This document shows positions 46,950 through 59,830 of a DNA stretch of 64,000 bases, piece after piece (position 1 is the stretch's first letter; each line of letters opens with the position of its first letter). Below the pieces are notes generated by a model that saw nothing but the letters and a program-made list of their open reading frames with translations, did no database searches and was not told the DNA's origin. Source of the stretch: Nemania diffusa (taxonomy: Eukaryota > Ascomycota > Sordariomycetes > Xylariales > Xylariaceae); the NCBI GenBank assembly GCA_038501195.1, contig JBBPUQ010000003.1:1380501-1444500 (forward strand), given 5' to 3'. The translations under genes were made by a program, and so were the position numbers.

Positions 46950-49900
46950 CGTGTACTGCGCAGCCGCGTCCAACCTGGCTGCGAGAAATATGAAGGCTTT
47001 ATCTACGATTGGATTCTAGTCGCCAGACAAGAACACCAATCGGTATAATCACCGAAAGTAATTCAAGGAAAAAAAGGTCGTTTGGTAGTTCGTGTTATCT
47101 GTTCTCGTCTCCTTAAGCGCTCTAGTCTCGGCGGGTCCAAGGCGCTGCCTTTCCGTATCTGAGCGATATTTAATACTGGTGAGGCGCCTGGTGTTCGAAT
47201 ATGGACAATGTTCATCTACAGAAATTTGTCCAAGTGAAGTCGAGTCCAGCCCGTAAAAAGTAAATAGTCGATTTGGCCAAAGGCGCCCCGATTTGCTTCA
47301 AGCAGATGGGCTGGCGTTGATGGCGGCGGGAACCTTCGAGGTAGGAATAAAATGCAAATTTTATAAGTGATCGTCAGATTCCGGGCGGTGCCGATTGATG
47401 TCCAAGTGCGGGAAAATGTCTGTCAAGATCTTGACCAGCGCGAAACAATGACGGTAGGCTGAAGGTCCAGATACGTCTTGTTGTTTACTGAAATGAACGA
47501 ACTGATGAAGGCAGGTCGAAGCGTAGCAGTCCACCTTGGGCAGCAGTCGACAGGATAGTCTAGAGATCGGATGAAACCACGGTGGCTGGATGGTGCAAGA
47601 TGCGATGAAATCTCCTAATAAACCACGGTTGTGCCGGACAGTCGGGCGTTGATGTCGTTGGGAGAGAGTACGTCTCTAGTGCGCCGGTAATCCGTCGACA
47701 GGAATTAAAGAAGAAAATATGTGGAGTGGCAGCGATAGTGAGTGAGTGAGTGAGGTTGGCGGCCTGCGACACACCAGGAAAGAGTTGGGGGTCGGAGAAA
47801 GGAGGAGGTAGAGGTAGAAAGGAAAAGAAAAAAAGAGAGGGGTTTCTGAACAGAACTGATCTTACGAAGAAGAACCAGGGGAGCAAGTTCAAGAAAAGGA
47901 ACGGGGGCAGAGATGGATGGTAGGTATGAGGTGCCTGGGGGGTCTTAATGATTTTCCGCGGGCTGGACTGGGCAGCGCGCGCGACTAGGGTGGGAAATGG
48001 GTGTGATGGGTGATGGGAGAGCAGAGGATGGGGGATTCGTCGAGCAGGCCTGGGCTTGCCTGCGCTCGCTCGCCAGGGTAGCAGGGTAGGTAGGTGGTAA
48101 ACAGCAGGCTTGTCTGTCCTATCTTGCGAGTGCACCACGAGGAGCGCTATGTACATTAGTAGATATCCACTCTAGGCCCCGTGCAGAATGGGGTCTCTTG
48201 GGTCTTGTGTATTCTGTACCTGGTACTCTGTACGGAGAGACAGGACAGAACACGGAAAGGCCAGCGCGGAAAGAACCACGATGGTGACGCTGGCGAGAGA
48301 CAGGGATGAGCTTGGGTGGGCTAGAGTGGGCTAAATTTGTGCTTAGTGGCTTTTTCGGGGCGGGCACGATCTCACTAGAGCCAGCCAGCGAGAAAATTTA
48401 ATCGAACAGGGGAGGGTCAATCCGATGTAGGTATAGATATTAATCAACAGAGTGAGTGCGACTAAAAAATTCTTGTCCGATATTTATCCTATTTAGGAAG
48501 CAAGCATACTGCTACATATCTTCCACTAAGTGAGTCTCTTGTTTTTGGACGCTGCTTAAGAACCTTCTCGCCCAATATCGGGGGTAGCCAACCATACCTA
48601 TAGTGTAAAAGCTGGCAAGTAGGAACAAGACTGGGAAATTACTAGGTAGATAGACGCATGCAAACAAATACTTGGTACATTTGCGCCTCGGGAAGGAGTT
48701 ACAGTATCTACCTAGATATTCAGCGTCGTAGATAACTACATACTTAATGCATCTACAATTACTTACAGCAGGTACTAGATATTCTATCTTTAAACAGAGC
48801 GGCACTCTTAGTACGTTATGTGCAAGATCAAGTGTTATGGTCAGAATATCCACTACAGGCCGGTTAGTTCTAGTGATCAAAGTAATATGCTTCCTAAGAA
48901 ACATTCTCTAACAAACAAACATTTTAATAGGCTGATGATAATAAAAGGAAGGTCGATCCTGTATGCAAACATAAATCGAATGAAGTAATTACTTGATTTT
49001 CTTTCTATAACTAAGACCATCTTGCTTCGTCAGTTCTGGTCCGTCCTGGATTAAGTATCGTACGATGTGTACATACACGTATGTACTGCAGTACTTTTAG
49101 CGTATCTCTAATCTGGTAGGGAATAATTACGCCGTAGTGTCAGGTGTCAGAGCATCTATGTACACATTCGTACATACTTGGTAATATGAACCCAAAAAAG
49201 GCACAAAGTTAAAGTTATGGGATGGCTACCATGTGGCAGTGGCCTCAAATCAAATACGGTTAACTTAACTCAATTAATCCCATTCCTATATTCCTTCACC
49301 ATCATCGCAAATACAGCATCCCCCACACAGAATACAGAATACAGAATACAGATCCTTCATATTTTTCTCTTACTTTCAACCTCACAGCCACAATAGGAAT
49401 ACACAAGCTCAAGAGAAAATAGCTGGTGCGCTCGATCAATATTGGGTCTTGAGTCTTGATTTACAATGGAGCAGGTATCTATCGGGTACTACATACCTAC
49501 CTGGCATTGGGGTGCTCATCTGCTCATCATCGCCTGCAGGACTTGGCGTCCCCGAACTTTCTCTTCAGGGAACAATATCGCATATCCAATAAATAGTTCT
49601 AGGGCAGTCACCTACGGCATGCACGGTATAAACCCAAATATGCTTCCAAGATATAGGTAGGTAAACGTGCTTACATCTAGATTGAAACATATATGTTTTG
49701 TTTGTGAGTCCAAGTAAGCACTTCATATCTCATAGACAGCTTTCGTAGGACATATCTCTGCTAATTAGCTCTAGATCAATAATGCCCTAACCTAAGTAAG
49801 TCAAAGCATCATCTCTGCGTCCACCTCGTTGAACACACTGTATCCTTCAAAGCCCTTAAGCGAAGACAAGGGTATACAATGGAAATGGTTGAGTGCAACG

Positions 49901-52900
49901 CTCGGAAATCAAATCGCATGGGTCAATTGTGCATGTACATAGACTAACTACACTAGGTACATTACGGCATCCTTGCCCTTGTCGGCTCTATGCGCTGCAT
50001 ACTGTACAGTAGTGACGTCCGGCTCGTGTGTACACTAAGAAGAAAAGGGGTTCTGGGAGTGTCTTTTCAAAATAGCTTGATAGCTGTTCTAAAAGGCAGC
50101 CTGTCTTCTTACTGAGAAGTAAGTACCTTACCCAGACATAAGCAAAGGAGCACAGCCGCGCCAGCTTTGGCTGCTGTGTTTGTGAGATGGCTCGCGTGTC
50201 TAACCTTCACCGCGTTCTCTCAGTCCTGTCTAAGACAAATCGTCAGTCATATAGGTAGGTCATATAGCCGCCTCCACTTAAGCAAGATATTGCCAGCGAG
50301 AAAACATTGACGATGAGCCTACGAATAAGAAGCTCAACAGCCTTCTACAGACTATGTGTGGACTCCGTACAACGACCAAAACCATAGGTACCTACAGTCA
50401 GCTCTAGCAACGGGGCATCACATAGGTATGGGAACTTTCGTAATGTGATGTCCAAAAGGGGTGTTGCCTAATCGGGCATTTCGTAAGTGCATCGGTTCTC
50501 GGTTCTCGATACACACAATTTAGAGGTCGTGACCACCACCATAGAGTATAGGTAGTTTAGCAGATTACAGAATACACACTACATACTACTCTACATATGT
50601 AATTTTGCCGCCGCCGACCAGTCGCGTACTTACCGCGTATGAAGGAAACGGTCGTCGCATTTCTAGCCATGCATCTGTGGTCTTCCAATGAGTGACTGGA
50701 TAAATGTGTACTTGTCCAAGGTGTCGTGGACATGCAGTTGTACTCAGTACAGTATACACTACAAATCCTAAGCAGACCAATGAGCACGCAGCTCCTACCC
50801 ACTAAACTGTGGATCCATCTGCAGAGTTGTGCAGAGTATCTTGCGGCCCCCCTGTTAGACTCAGAATTTTGAAACACGGCTGGTGCATTGCTTCAGAAAT
50901 AGCTGACGCCAAATATTGGGCGCTAGACCTCAGGGCCTGTCAAAACCGTCAGCCCCCTGTCGATATATATGTATACTTACCAATAGGTGCGGTACACTGC
51001 AGCAAGGTAGGTACTGGGCACTTGATTTCAGAACCAATCCCGCCGTCTCCTCCCTTTCTCCGCCCCCTCCCCACCCGTCCATTCGCCCTCCACCCTTCAT
51101 CCTCCATCCTCCATCGCAAGTCATCGGTGCATACAAAGTATGTACGTAACGAGCGACTCTACAAGTACAACCCACCAATAGACACGGCCCTCGGCCCATA
51201 GACTGACGAATCAGACATTCTGCTTTCCACACCATCGGCTCCGCTTTCCGTTAGCTCAGCGCGAGCCAACCGATTCTTCCGCTCCGACTCAATTGCATGA
51301 AAAGCACTGGAGAGCATTGGTGAGAATGCAATCGCTTAGAATCCGTGCAAGAATCCAGCAGTAAAATGGCGGCATCTATGTCTAAGCGCATGCACAGGTT
51401 GATGATCATCGACGACTAGGCTAGCTGACCAGGAAAAGTGAATGACACCTCTCTTCTACCATAAGTTGCTTCCATGTACAAAAAAGGGATCCTCCCTTTT
51501 GATGTCGACGATGACCATCCCACACTTGTCAGCGCCTCAACCACCTTGTTTTACGAGTCGGCCTAGGCTTGGTCCTCTCTCTCTCTCTCTCTCTCTCTCT
51601 AGCTGCATTGGTGGGACCTCTAGAGGAGGAGCTTCTACCGAGCACCTACTGTAATTGCATCAAGTGGCTGCCAAATATATCTAAATTGAGATGGTAAGCG
51701 AAGCTTGAACGCCTATTTCCTGACCACCACTGACCATTGAGAATCCTATGAGCTAGCGCTAGTTAATTGATAGCTAGTAAGATTTTGGTTGAGCAAGTCG
51801 GAAATTGAAAATTCGCTCAGCGTGAAAGAACTATTGGCACGCCTTAATGAGACTCTGCAATGATCCTCCTCTTCCTAGCCTGCAGCTCTGGAGTTGTCAA
51901 CTGTCACCCAAAAGGGCAGGCCACCAATGTTTGATCATCAATGGTTGCATAAACTCAAACTCGAAACTCCAACTCGTCCCCGCAGTAGACAGCTCAAACC
52001 GATGCCAAAAAGAAGAAGAAATCTACTTTTAAGATATGTGACATCATCACCAATCTCTCTTCACGGATGGGTATGTAAGCAATAACAGTTCAGACCTATC
52101 TAGGCCTCAGATAACTTTGAAGCGTGTACCTATTTCCCTTCCCGTACGCCTGTAAACCGGAGCACAAGTCAACGACGAGGGTAGCGAAATACGAGATGAG
52201 GTATAAGGTACTCGTATTAGTATCTACATTAGACATATCTCAAGTTATGTACTACGGTAACATTCGTCGCAGGCCGCAAAATCCAATCCCTTTAGAACTC
52301 AATACTACCCTAGCAATCCGTAGGTGTTGTCCTGCTCTACCAGATTCCTATCGCTAGCTATTGAAACAAAAAAACGATATCGGTGTCAATAATTAGGTAT
52401 AGTAAAGCCACAAGTTTGAAACTTGAAAAATATCTTTCAAAGGAAGAAAGTCAGCACGAACAATACACTCCTCCAAGCCGCAAGCGGAGTTTCTAGGTGT
52501 CGCGTTTCATCCTACCTTGTCTTGAGTCTTGTTCTGTATACTAGCTTGCAAGTCGCCAAGATGGGTCTTCGGCAGAGGATTAACGGCGCGAACCGTGAGC
52601 TTCTGTTTCAATACTACGCCGACAGGACCATTGGTCCAATCTACGCGCGCTCTGAAGGTTGTCACTCGAGAACAGGGCACGCCTCGCACGCCTCTGCGGG
52701 GATCGGAATACAACAGCCTATTCTGCACATAACTCGACCAATACAGCGCCTAAATGGTTGTAGGAGACATTTACTGGACCATTATTTCTCCGAGAACGAA
52801 TAGTATGGGAACACCTCGAAACCCCAAGATTGGCCAAGTAACCTATCCTCTGTTATCACGTCACTCGCTACAACTTGGAGAGTTGCTCCCTGCTGTGTGT

Positions 52901-55900
52901 GCAGTGCCACATGGACCAATAGCAGACTTGAAGAGCTGCGTTGACCCCGGTGCGTATCGCCCCTCGACACCCCTTGCCGTAGGCTGAGGTGTTCTGGGAA
53001 TTAATTGGCTCCCTCATATGTCGGTCAGCCAATACCACACCGCAGGCTGTAACCAGGGAACAGAAATAGCATCTTCACTGTATCGGGAGTGGACGCCACA
53101 TCGCTCCCATTTGCTTCGGGGGCAGCCACAATGTTAACCGTACCGCCGGCCACTGTCCAAATGACCTACTGTACTGTGCGTTGTCGCGGAATAGGCCGCA
53201 GAAATGGACGACCCGGAGGCTCCTTATACGTAGATCTTTCCTTTTACACTACTTACCACTCTATCCTACTATACTACGTAGGTCAACTTTGTGCAGCTTC
53301 CGGCCATATTTTAGCTTCTTATAGGCAGAGGCGTTGCAGCTATTAGGTCATGCAAAGCAGTTTACATGCGAGCCAGCCAACCGGTAACTAAGTCTAACAG
53401 TCCTTTCAAATACAATAGGTAGATGTGTATATTTAGCATCTAACCTACTATATACCTAGATAATAGAGAGGGTGCTCGAGTAGAGAGTTAGTCAGGATAC
53501 AGTATACTAGCCAGGGCTTCTACCCAGATTGACCTACTCTTGTCCTGTATCGGCGATCGGCGAATCAACGGTTACAGTATACCTTCTATACGTAGGTATC
53601 TCAGCTAAACCTATGCATACATACCTACAATATGTACCTCTTAGTGGGCCATGTGCGACAAAGCGTACCTTGGTACTGGTATATCGAGTTTTGATGAGAA
53701 TTATAAGATAAACCCGATGAGATGGGAAGGTCTTTTTGTTCGTCAGATCAGCTGCAGTCATCTTCGGGACTCAGTTTCTGGTCCATGAGCAAAAGATTCC
53801 TCCTTTTTTTTACGAGGTTTTCCTTCTAGGCCACCTGTTTCGAAACATCGGTGAGGAAGTCGGTTGAAACAGCCAAAAGCGTCACTCGTGACACATGCTC
53901 GAGAGCGCTCACGATGAATTTGGCCGAATTATACCTTTCTCGAGACCCGATCGGAGAGGCGGCGAGGTTGTGACCCGGCAGAGAAATACGCTGTACAGCA
54001 TCCTTACTACGGTTCCGAACGGGCATGCTTGTGATTGGTGCGTACCTGAATCATGCAGACTTAGCACCATGTACAGAATACCTACAGCATCTATGCGTAT
54101 CTAGATAGGTACTGTAAGTGCGCACCATACTAAACCTAAATGTTGGATGGCCTTTGCGCACAGCTCACGCTACCTATATGTAGGTAGGTATGTGGGTAAG
54201 TTGGTAAATAGCTTGATTGTAGTTCCCATCGTGTCCCAATCCTCTCTCCTCCTCTCTCAATGTCATCATCACCTTACCCAAATTTCTCCTCTTTTTCTCC
54301 CTTGCCTTTAGAAAGACGATAAGAACTGCCTATCCCTTCTCAAGCCGTGCAATCTCGTAGGTAGAGAAAACATGGGATTCATTGGCTCGAGGCGCAGCAG
54401 CTGCAGAGGCAGGGGGACCTGGAGGAAATGTCTACTTGCAGGTAGTAGCGTACAGTTGGCCTCGGGTCAACAACCCCAAAATGATGTTGCACGGACTTTT
54501 GAAACAGACGCCTACCGACTTGGGATTATACCTCGTGTACCTACATACAAATTATGTGCCGTGTGGAGTGCAAGGTTCGTAGTCCACTTGGTACATACGT
54601 ACGCTATGCCTAGGTAGTAGTAATGCGGAGGATCGATCATCCCGACGACGCCTCTTATCGTTAGCCAGGAACATGAAACAGGCACCTCTCTTATTCTTCC
54701 AGAAAGAGACACCAGGCAAACATCCTCTAACCTCGTCTAGGCATAGCTCACGATTTATCGGCGATAGCATCGCTCACATGCCAGCTCGCTTGCCGTATTA
54801 CGCTGCTACGGTATGCAGGTACTGGCTTTTGTGATCTACCTATGCGTATCTGCATCTAGTGTGGTTATTTACAGTCTAGACTCTATTATAAGTCGTGCGT
54901 AAGTGCGAAGTAGTCGGGTTCAGAGCCCGCATTGGACCAAGAATCACGGTCCTCCAAAAACAAAAACACCAAGAATGAGTGGGGTTGATTACAAAAGAGA
55001 GGTCGACATGCCTAGGCCATTTTCATTGGACAATGGCTCAGGGGCAATGAATGGTCCGGCTGTCGGCCCGCCTAGGTTATGGCATGGCCCAAGGATGGGT
55101 TTATCCATTGACATTTGATGGCTTGGCCTGCTGCCAGTTGGATGATCTAGCCGGGTCATACAAGTAGACCAGCATGAGGGCCTACTTGTGAGATCAATCA
55201 TATTGTGACTAAAATGCAACATCTCGGATATAGATATCTAGCGGCATCATGAACCGTGCCGTCGGCTTCAAGACACTTGCCATCTTGTCGAGTTATCTAT
55301 CCGTCTACCTAGTATAACTCCCCCAGCCGTCACCATACCTACATATAGGTATTCTGCCTAAACCTTTTCCAATACTATCTAGGCACTGCGTACTGTATGT
55401 ACCTACCTACCTATTCAACAGTAGCTAACATGTTGACATGGTAACTCGGATTGGCACAGAGTTCCAATGCCATCTTGGCAATGCCTTATGCCCACTAACG
55501 CGCGCGCTACCATGCACGCATGCATGCATGCGTCCTCGGTGCCTCTCGACTACGACCCTGTTTTTGTTTCATCTCCCAGTGATATCTTCCTTGGAAACTT
55601 TCTAGCTTGGTTGACGTAGCCCTCCCCCGTTTCATACACTCTGCCGGCCTTCCATGAGGTGTGATTGGGATTGTTGTTTACAGCTCTAGCTCCGAAGTGC
55701 CTGATCACGACAAGCCCCGCCGCATTACGACGCCACTGAAGAACCCATCCATACCTCCCAGCTTGGCGTGCGGATGCGGACCACTTGCCTGTGCTTTGAC
55801 TTGCCTCTTTTCCTAGGGGGAACATCTGAAACATTGACACCTAAGTAAGCTCTGTTTCAGTATTTGGTATGTCCTTGATGTCGTATGTACCCACGATCTG

Positions 55901-58104
55901 TTCCATGGGCCAAGCCCTTCCCGCATGTTGTACATGATCCGCCCCTACGGGATTCCCAATATTGTTTCGGCCTTATGGACTGGCAGGCCCTGTACAATCC
56001 AGATTACTGTATTCGCATCTACGTGTTTCCAGTCGACCCGTGAACACGCAGTACACGCAGCAGCACTTACAAGAACTGCGCGGGGGGACAGCAGATCCGA
56101 GGCTGTCTTCCTCCTCTCTCCCCCAGGTTTGAGAGTCCTCACATCAGATGGATGAGTTGGACCAGTCCGTCAAGGATGGATGCCCGTTTGCTCGCCGGTG
56201 CCGGAACAACAACCGGTCCCACCGATAGGGACAAAGATCGACTTCTGAAACTGCCTGTCCAGGGCCCCGTTGGTCTATTTGAGAAAGCAATGAGGGGGTT
56301 GTGCCTTGGAAGCTCCGCGCCTAGCGAGCGTGCGGCATAAATCTCGGGATTCCAGAAGCTGGCATACGGGCAGAACGACGGGACTAGCTACGCGTAGTCT
56401 ACGCATGGTTGTACGTACAGCGCTATGTCGTCCGTGCCCAGCTTGCCGTCGATCGCTAGTCCACCTTATAGGCACAATGACCTTGCCGAATGGCGATTGC
56501 ATGGCGTGATTACCCGCCTTGTGCACAAGTCTATGTTCGGATTGGGTCCCGTACTTGGAAATATAACTCTTGCGCATATACTAGAGCTACAACATTAGGT
56601 TGCCATAGGCTGAGCCCGGACTCTCTTTTTTCCCCTTGGCTTACATACTGGCGTGCATTAGCTGCTTCTCGCCACCATAGTAGAACAGGACATGGAAGTT
56701 AGACTCTTGAACATAGCCTAGTGTACCTGCAATTCCTCTTGGCTTTTAAGTGATAGAAATTATTACCGAAATATACGCTTTTGTTTATGATGGTCATAAG
56801 ATATACACTACCCCCACAAGGGCGCCCATGTGCTCGTGCTTCAGCTTCTAGGACGTGTAGACCATTTGGTAGAGCTGGGAGCGTAAAGCCGATATGTGTA
56901 ATTCTTAATAGGACACCGTAAAATTATCCATATGATTTCTATAATCGAAATGGCATATTCGTATCAACTATTTATATGACTTTTGGTTATTTTACAGTGA
57001 CCATATAGATCGATCCTGTCCGTACTTCATGCGACCTTAGATGCATATGTGTAGCATCTTCAAGAGAGCCTCATGAAGTCTTTGTATGAAGGTGCTTGTA
57101 CTAGAGTACAGCATAGCTACTAGGTAGAGAACTACAAGAGACAAACAATACAATCATAAACCTGTAAATATATGGATACTAGAGTATACTTATATTTCGT
57201 CTTACCCTTTGCTATACCTATTTTTATTCACCAAAGTCAACTACCTCCCAGTTTATAGAAGATTTACAAAGCCTATCGTTGGGCTCTTGTCACTCTACCA
57301 TATAAACTATATCATTGATACTCCCCACCGCGCCCAAGCTATGAGTTTCTACTAACTTCGTGCACAACGGCTTCTTTGTTTGATAGCAAATGGTGTCACA
57401 GCATATTCTTGTCCCGAGAAAAAACTGGTGACTGCAGCCTAAGACTAGAGCAATAACGCAGTCTTAATCTCTGTTGTCAAATCCGCGACTCATCTGTTGG
57501 AAAATACGATCCTTTGTAACAGCATATATTTATTTGGTTCAAAGTCTATGCCTAGTATTGTCCTTATTGTCAGCTAAATGCGTCAGTTGAGATGAGGAAA
57601 TGGGAGCTGCTACCCAGTAGTTGACCCTAACGATACGCCCCTGTGCTTCAAGGCATCTGCAATAATATATTTCACGCTTGATGAGTGTGTCCTACTAGGC
57701 CGCTATGAAAATAAGCCGGATTTTCTAGTATATTGTGTAAACTTGGCCAATAGATCCGTATTTTCTCTACGATGTTTCTAATAGGGAGATATTCCATCTC
57801 AATCTTTCTATGTACATTGATATACATAGAGAGCTGTATACAAGCGTAACACCTAACGAGGAAATAATATTATTAAAAAGAATCGTATCCATATCCAACT
57901 CGCGGCATTCAGTTTGCTACTCTATTTTGAAGCTCACCCAACTCAAGTTGTAAGTTGTTGATCTAATTTGTATATGCCATCAACAGCCACCACACGGTGA
58001 CTTGAGCCCCTCATTGGAACGATGTTAACGTAAGCCAACCCCATGTTCCCTACGCAACAACACAATAAACTACGCGACAGGGAGACTATTGTATTCAACG
58101 GGAC
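46950..58104. other. about 11 kb gene-poor AT-rich region
   Basis: The left end is the ste12 promoter and leader, with a long purine-rich stretch on the plus strand at about 47799-47846 (pyrimidine-rich in transcript sense). Further right I find only short overlapping frames (longest about 130 codons, for example 50809-51201 and 52423-52803) without domains. Simple repeats present: a CT run at 51575-51600, AGAATAC repeats at about 49326-49352, GCAT repeats at about 55511-55531 and many TAGGTA/TACCTA motifs. From 56700 on almost no open frame exists, as in decayed repeats. Confidence 0.55.
51575..51600 (+). repeat. CT dinucleotide microsatellite
   Basis: Thirteen uninterrupted CT units. Confidence 0.95.
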
Positions 58105-58293
58105 TGTCAGGTAATAAAGTGACCAGACTCTATAGGGTATCTATGGATTTGGCTATATATAACGAACTATCGGTCTCCCTTATAGATCTAGAAAGTCAGG
58201 AATCAATTGAATCTTTCTATTGAGCCTTATACTACACTATTCTTCCTAGCTGCTATAGGACTTCTATTCACTCTGTAACCTTCTCCTTTGACA
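58105..58293 (+). mobile_element. solo LTR copy 1
   Basis: A 189-bp unit begins TGTCAGG and ends TTTGACA, so it has the TG...CA ends and 5-bp inverted TGTCA/TGACA tips of an LTR. It contains a TATATA promoter-like stretch (GGCTATATATA). It is flanked by GGGAC (58100-58104) and GGGAG (58294-58298), a target duplication with one mismatch. It is similar over its whole length to the unit at 58457-58646. No retrotransposon genes lie between or beside the copies. Confidence 0.75.
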
Positions 58294-58456
58294 GGGAGTC
58301 CCGAAGGCCTTTAGAGGCCGGCTCTAGATCCTGTCTACGAAGATGGTGCAACTGTAGGGATTTATGAGGGTAAGTGGAGATTAATTTACGGGATTCCTGG
58401 AAGCGGATGATCTCTTCAATTCAAACGATAGACATGGCAATGTGGGAAAACTCATG

Positions 58457-58646
58457 TGTCAGGTGACAAAGTAACAAGACCTTATAGGGTGGTTATATCT
58501 ATGGATTTGGCTATATATAGGGGACCTTTGGTCCCCCCTATAGATCTAGAGGGTCAGGAATCAATGAATCTATCTATTGAGCCCTATACTACACCTTCTT
58601 CCTAGCTGCTACAGGACTTCTATTCACCCTGGAACTTCCTCTGACA
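58457..58646 (+). mobile_element. solo LTR copy 2 with perfect target duplication
   Basis: A 190-bp unit begins TGTCAGG and ends CTGACA, in the same orientation as copy 1 and roughly 80% identical by eye. It is flanked on both sides by TCATG (58452-58456 and 58647-58651), a perfect 5-bp target duplication. Each copy having its own duplication shows two separate insertions followed by loss of the internal part, not one element with two LTRs 163 bp apart. Confidence 0.85.
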
Positions 58647-59418
58647 TCATGTTGCTAAGCAGCATCTCAAAGGGGCCTATGGGGAACTCTGTCTGCTGTA
58701 ATAGTGGTATGGAGACATTTATCATTTCACTGCTTGTACATACATCATGTCATTTAACTACTGTATTATGTGTGCTCACAACCACTTTTCTTACATTTCG
58801 GGTTCACGGTGTCGAATTATCCAATGAGTCACTCATGAGCCCTCAAACAGACCTCAAGGCTGGGCAACAGTTTGCTTGGTGGGGTTTTCGATCAGGGCTG
58901 GGTCTAGCCGCCGCCTAAAAAGGTTCTGGATGCTTTTACTACAAGTCTACTCTATAATTATATAGTACGATTTGCCCTTTCTACATAAATCCCGCTACAA
59001 AGCGGACAATATGACCTGATGGTGTGAATCTATGCCCTTGGGTGCCATGACTCTAGTCCTGGGTGTCGTCGATTCTCTGTCCTCCCTCGTGTAAGGGGAT
59101 TCGAGTAAGTTTTTAGTGATCAAAGTATCTAAGGTAGGTAACAAGACCTAGGTAATACTATACAGGTCATATTCACATAATAACTGACGCTTGTTTCAAT
59201 TTCGAGAAAGTGAGAATTAATCCTTACAGAAAATAAAAACAATAATATAATGTTTAATATCGTTATTAAAAACCTGTTAATATTGTGGGCAAAGTATTAT
59301 ACATAAATGCGAGAAAAATAATACTATTTAAATACCTACTAGGACAAGAACCTTGTCGGAAAAGCTACTTAATACACCTTTGGTATAACCTAGTATTAAA
59401 AAGCAGAAAGAAAGCTAA
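58647..59418. other. AT-rich intergenic region left of the tRNA pair
   Basis: One 113-codon open frame (58577-58918, overlapping the LTR) has no domain. AT content rises strongly after 59200. Nothing else recognised. Confidence 0.5.
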
Positions 59419-59499
59419 GGCACTTTGGCGGAGTGGTTAACGCGCAGGCCTGCTAAGCCTGTTCCTTCGGGATCCTGGGTTCGAATCCCAGAGGTGTCG
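59419..59499 (+). tRNA. tRNA-Ser(GCU)
   Basis: 81 nt. The acceptor stem GGCACTT pairs with AGGTGTC (with G-U pairs), the D-arm contains GAGTGGTTAAC, the anticodon loop in GGCCTGCTAAGCC carries GCT, the long variable arm TTCCTTCGGGAT is typical of serine, and the T-arm is CTGGGTTCGAATCCCAG. It is followed by a T6 Pol III terminator at 59501-59506. No intron. It decodes AGC/AGU. Confidence 0.95.
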
Positions 59500-59591
59500 C
59501 TTTTTTAATTTTTTATTATTATTTTTTTTGTTAATAAAAAAAAGTTTAAAAAAAAATAAAAAAGGCCTTAAAAATAATAAGGTAAAAAAAG
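59500..59591. repeat. A/T-rich spacer between inverted tRNA genes
   Basis: 92 bp almost entirely of A and T with long homopolymer runs. It holds the Pol III terminators of both tRNA genes, which point into it from opposite sides. Together with the flanking genes it forms the loop of a large inverted repeat. Confidence 0.8.
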
Positions 59592-59672
59592 CGACACCTC
59601 TGGGATTCGAACCCAGGATCCCGAAGGAACAGGCTTAGCAGGCCTGCGCGTTAACCACTCCGCCAAAGTGCC
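59592..59672 (-). tRNA. tRNA-Ser(GCU), inverted identical copy
   Basis: Base for base the reverse complement of the 81-nt tRNA at 59419-59499, so the two genes converge. A T7 terminator lies at 59584-59590 on the minus strand. Identity extends a few bases upstream (AAGGCAC in both) and past the 3' GC. Confidence 0.95.
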
Positions 59673-59830
59673 TTAACTTTCTGTGAAATTTTGGCTGCAG
59701 GTTTACTATATAACGCTTATGGACGTATCTATAAGTTCCATATGACAAGCTTAAGAAGTCAATAATATCTACCTACCTAAGGTACTCTCCATACTCTATT
59801 CATTCCGCAACAGCAACGACGCACAGCACA

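Noticed and set aside
52423..52803. Plus-strand 126-codon frame
   Set aside because: No domain, low-quality composition, and shadowed by frames on the other strand.
55550..55840. Minus-strand 96-codon frame starting with ATG
   Set aside because: Looks moderately protein-like but has no domain, no splice-linked extension and lies in the gene desert.
58105..58646. One small LTR retrotransposon or TRIM with two LTRs
   Set aside because: Each LTR copy has its own target duplication (GGGAC/GGGAG and TCATG), so two solo LTRs fit better.
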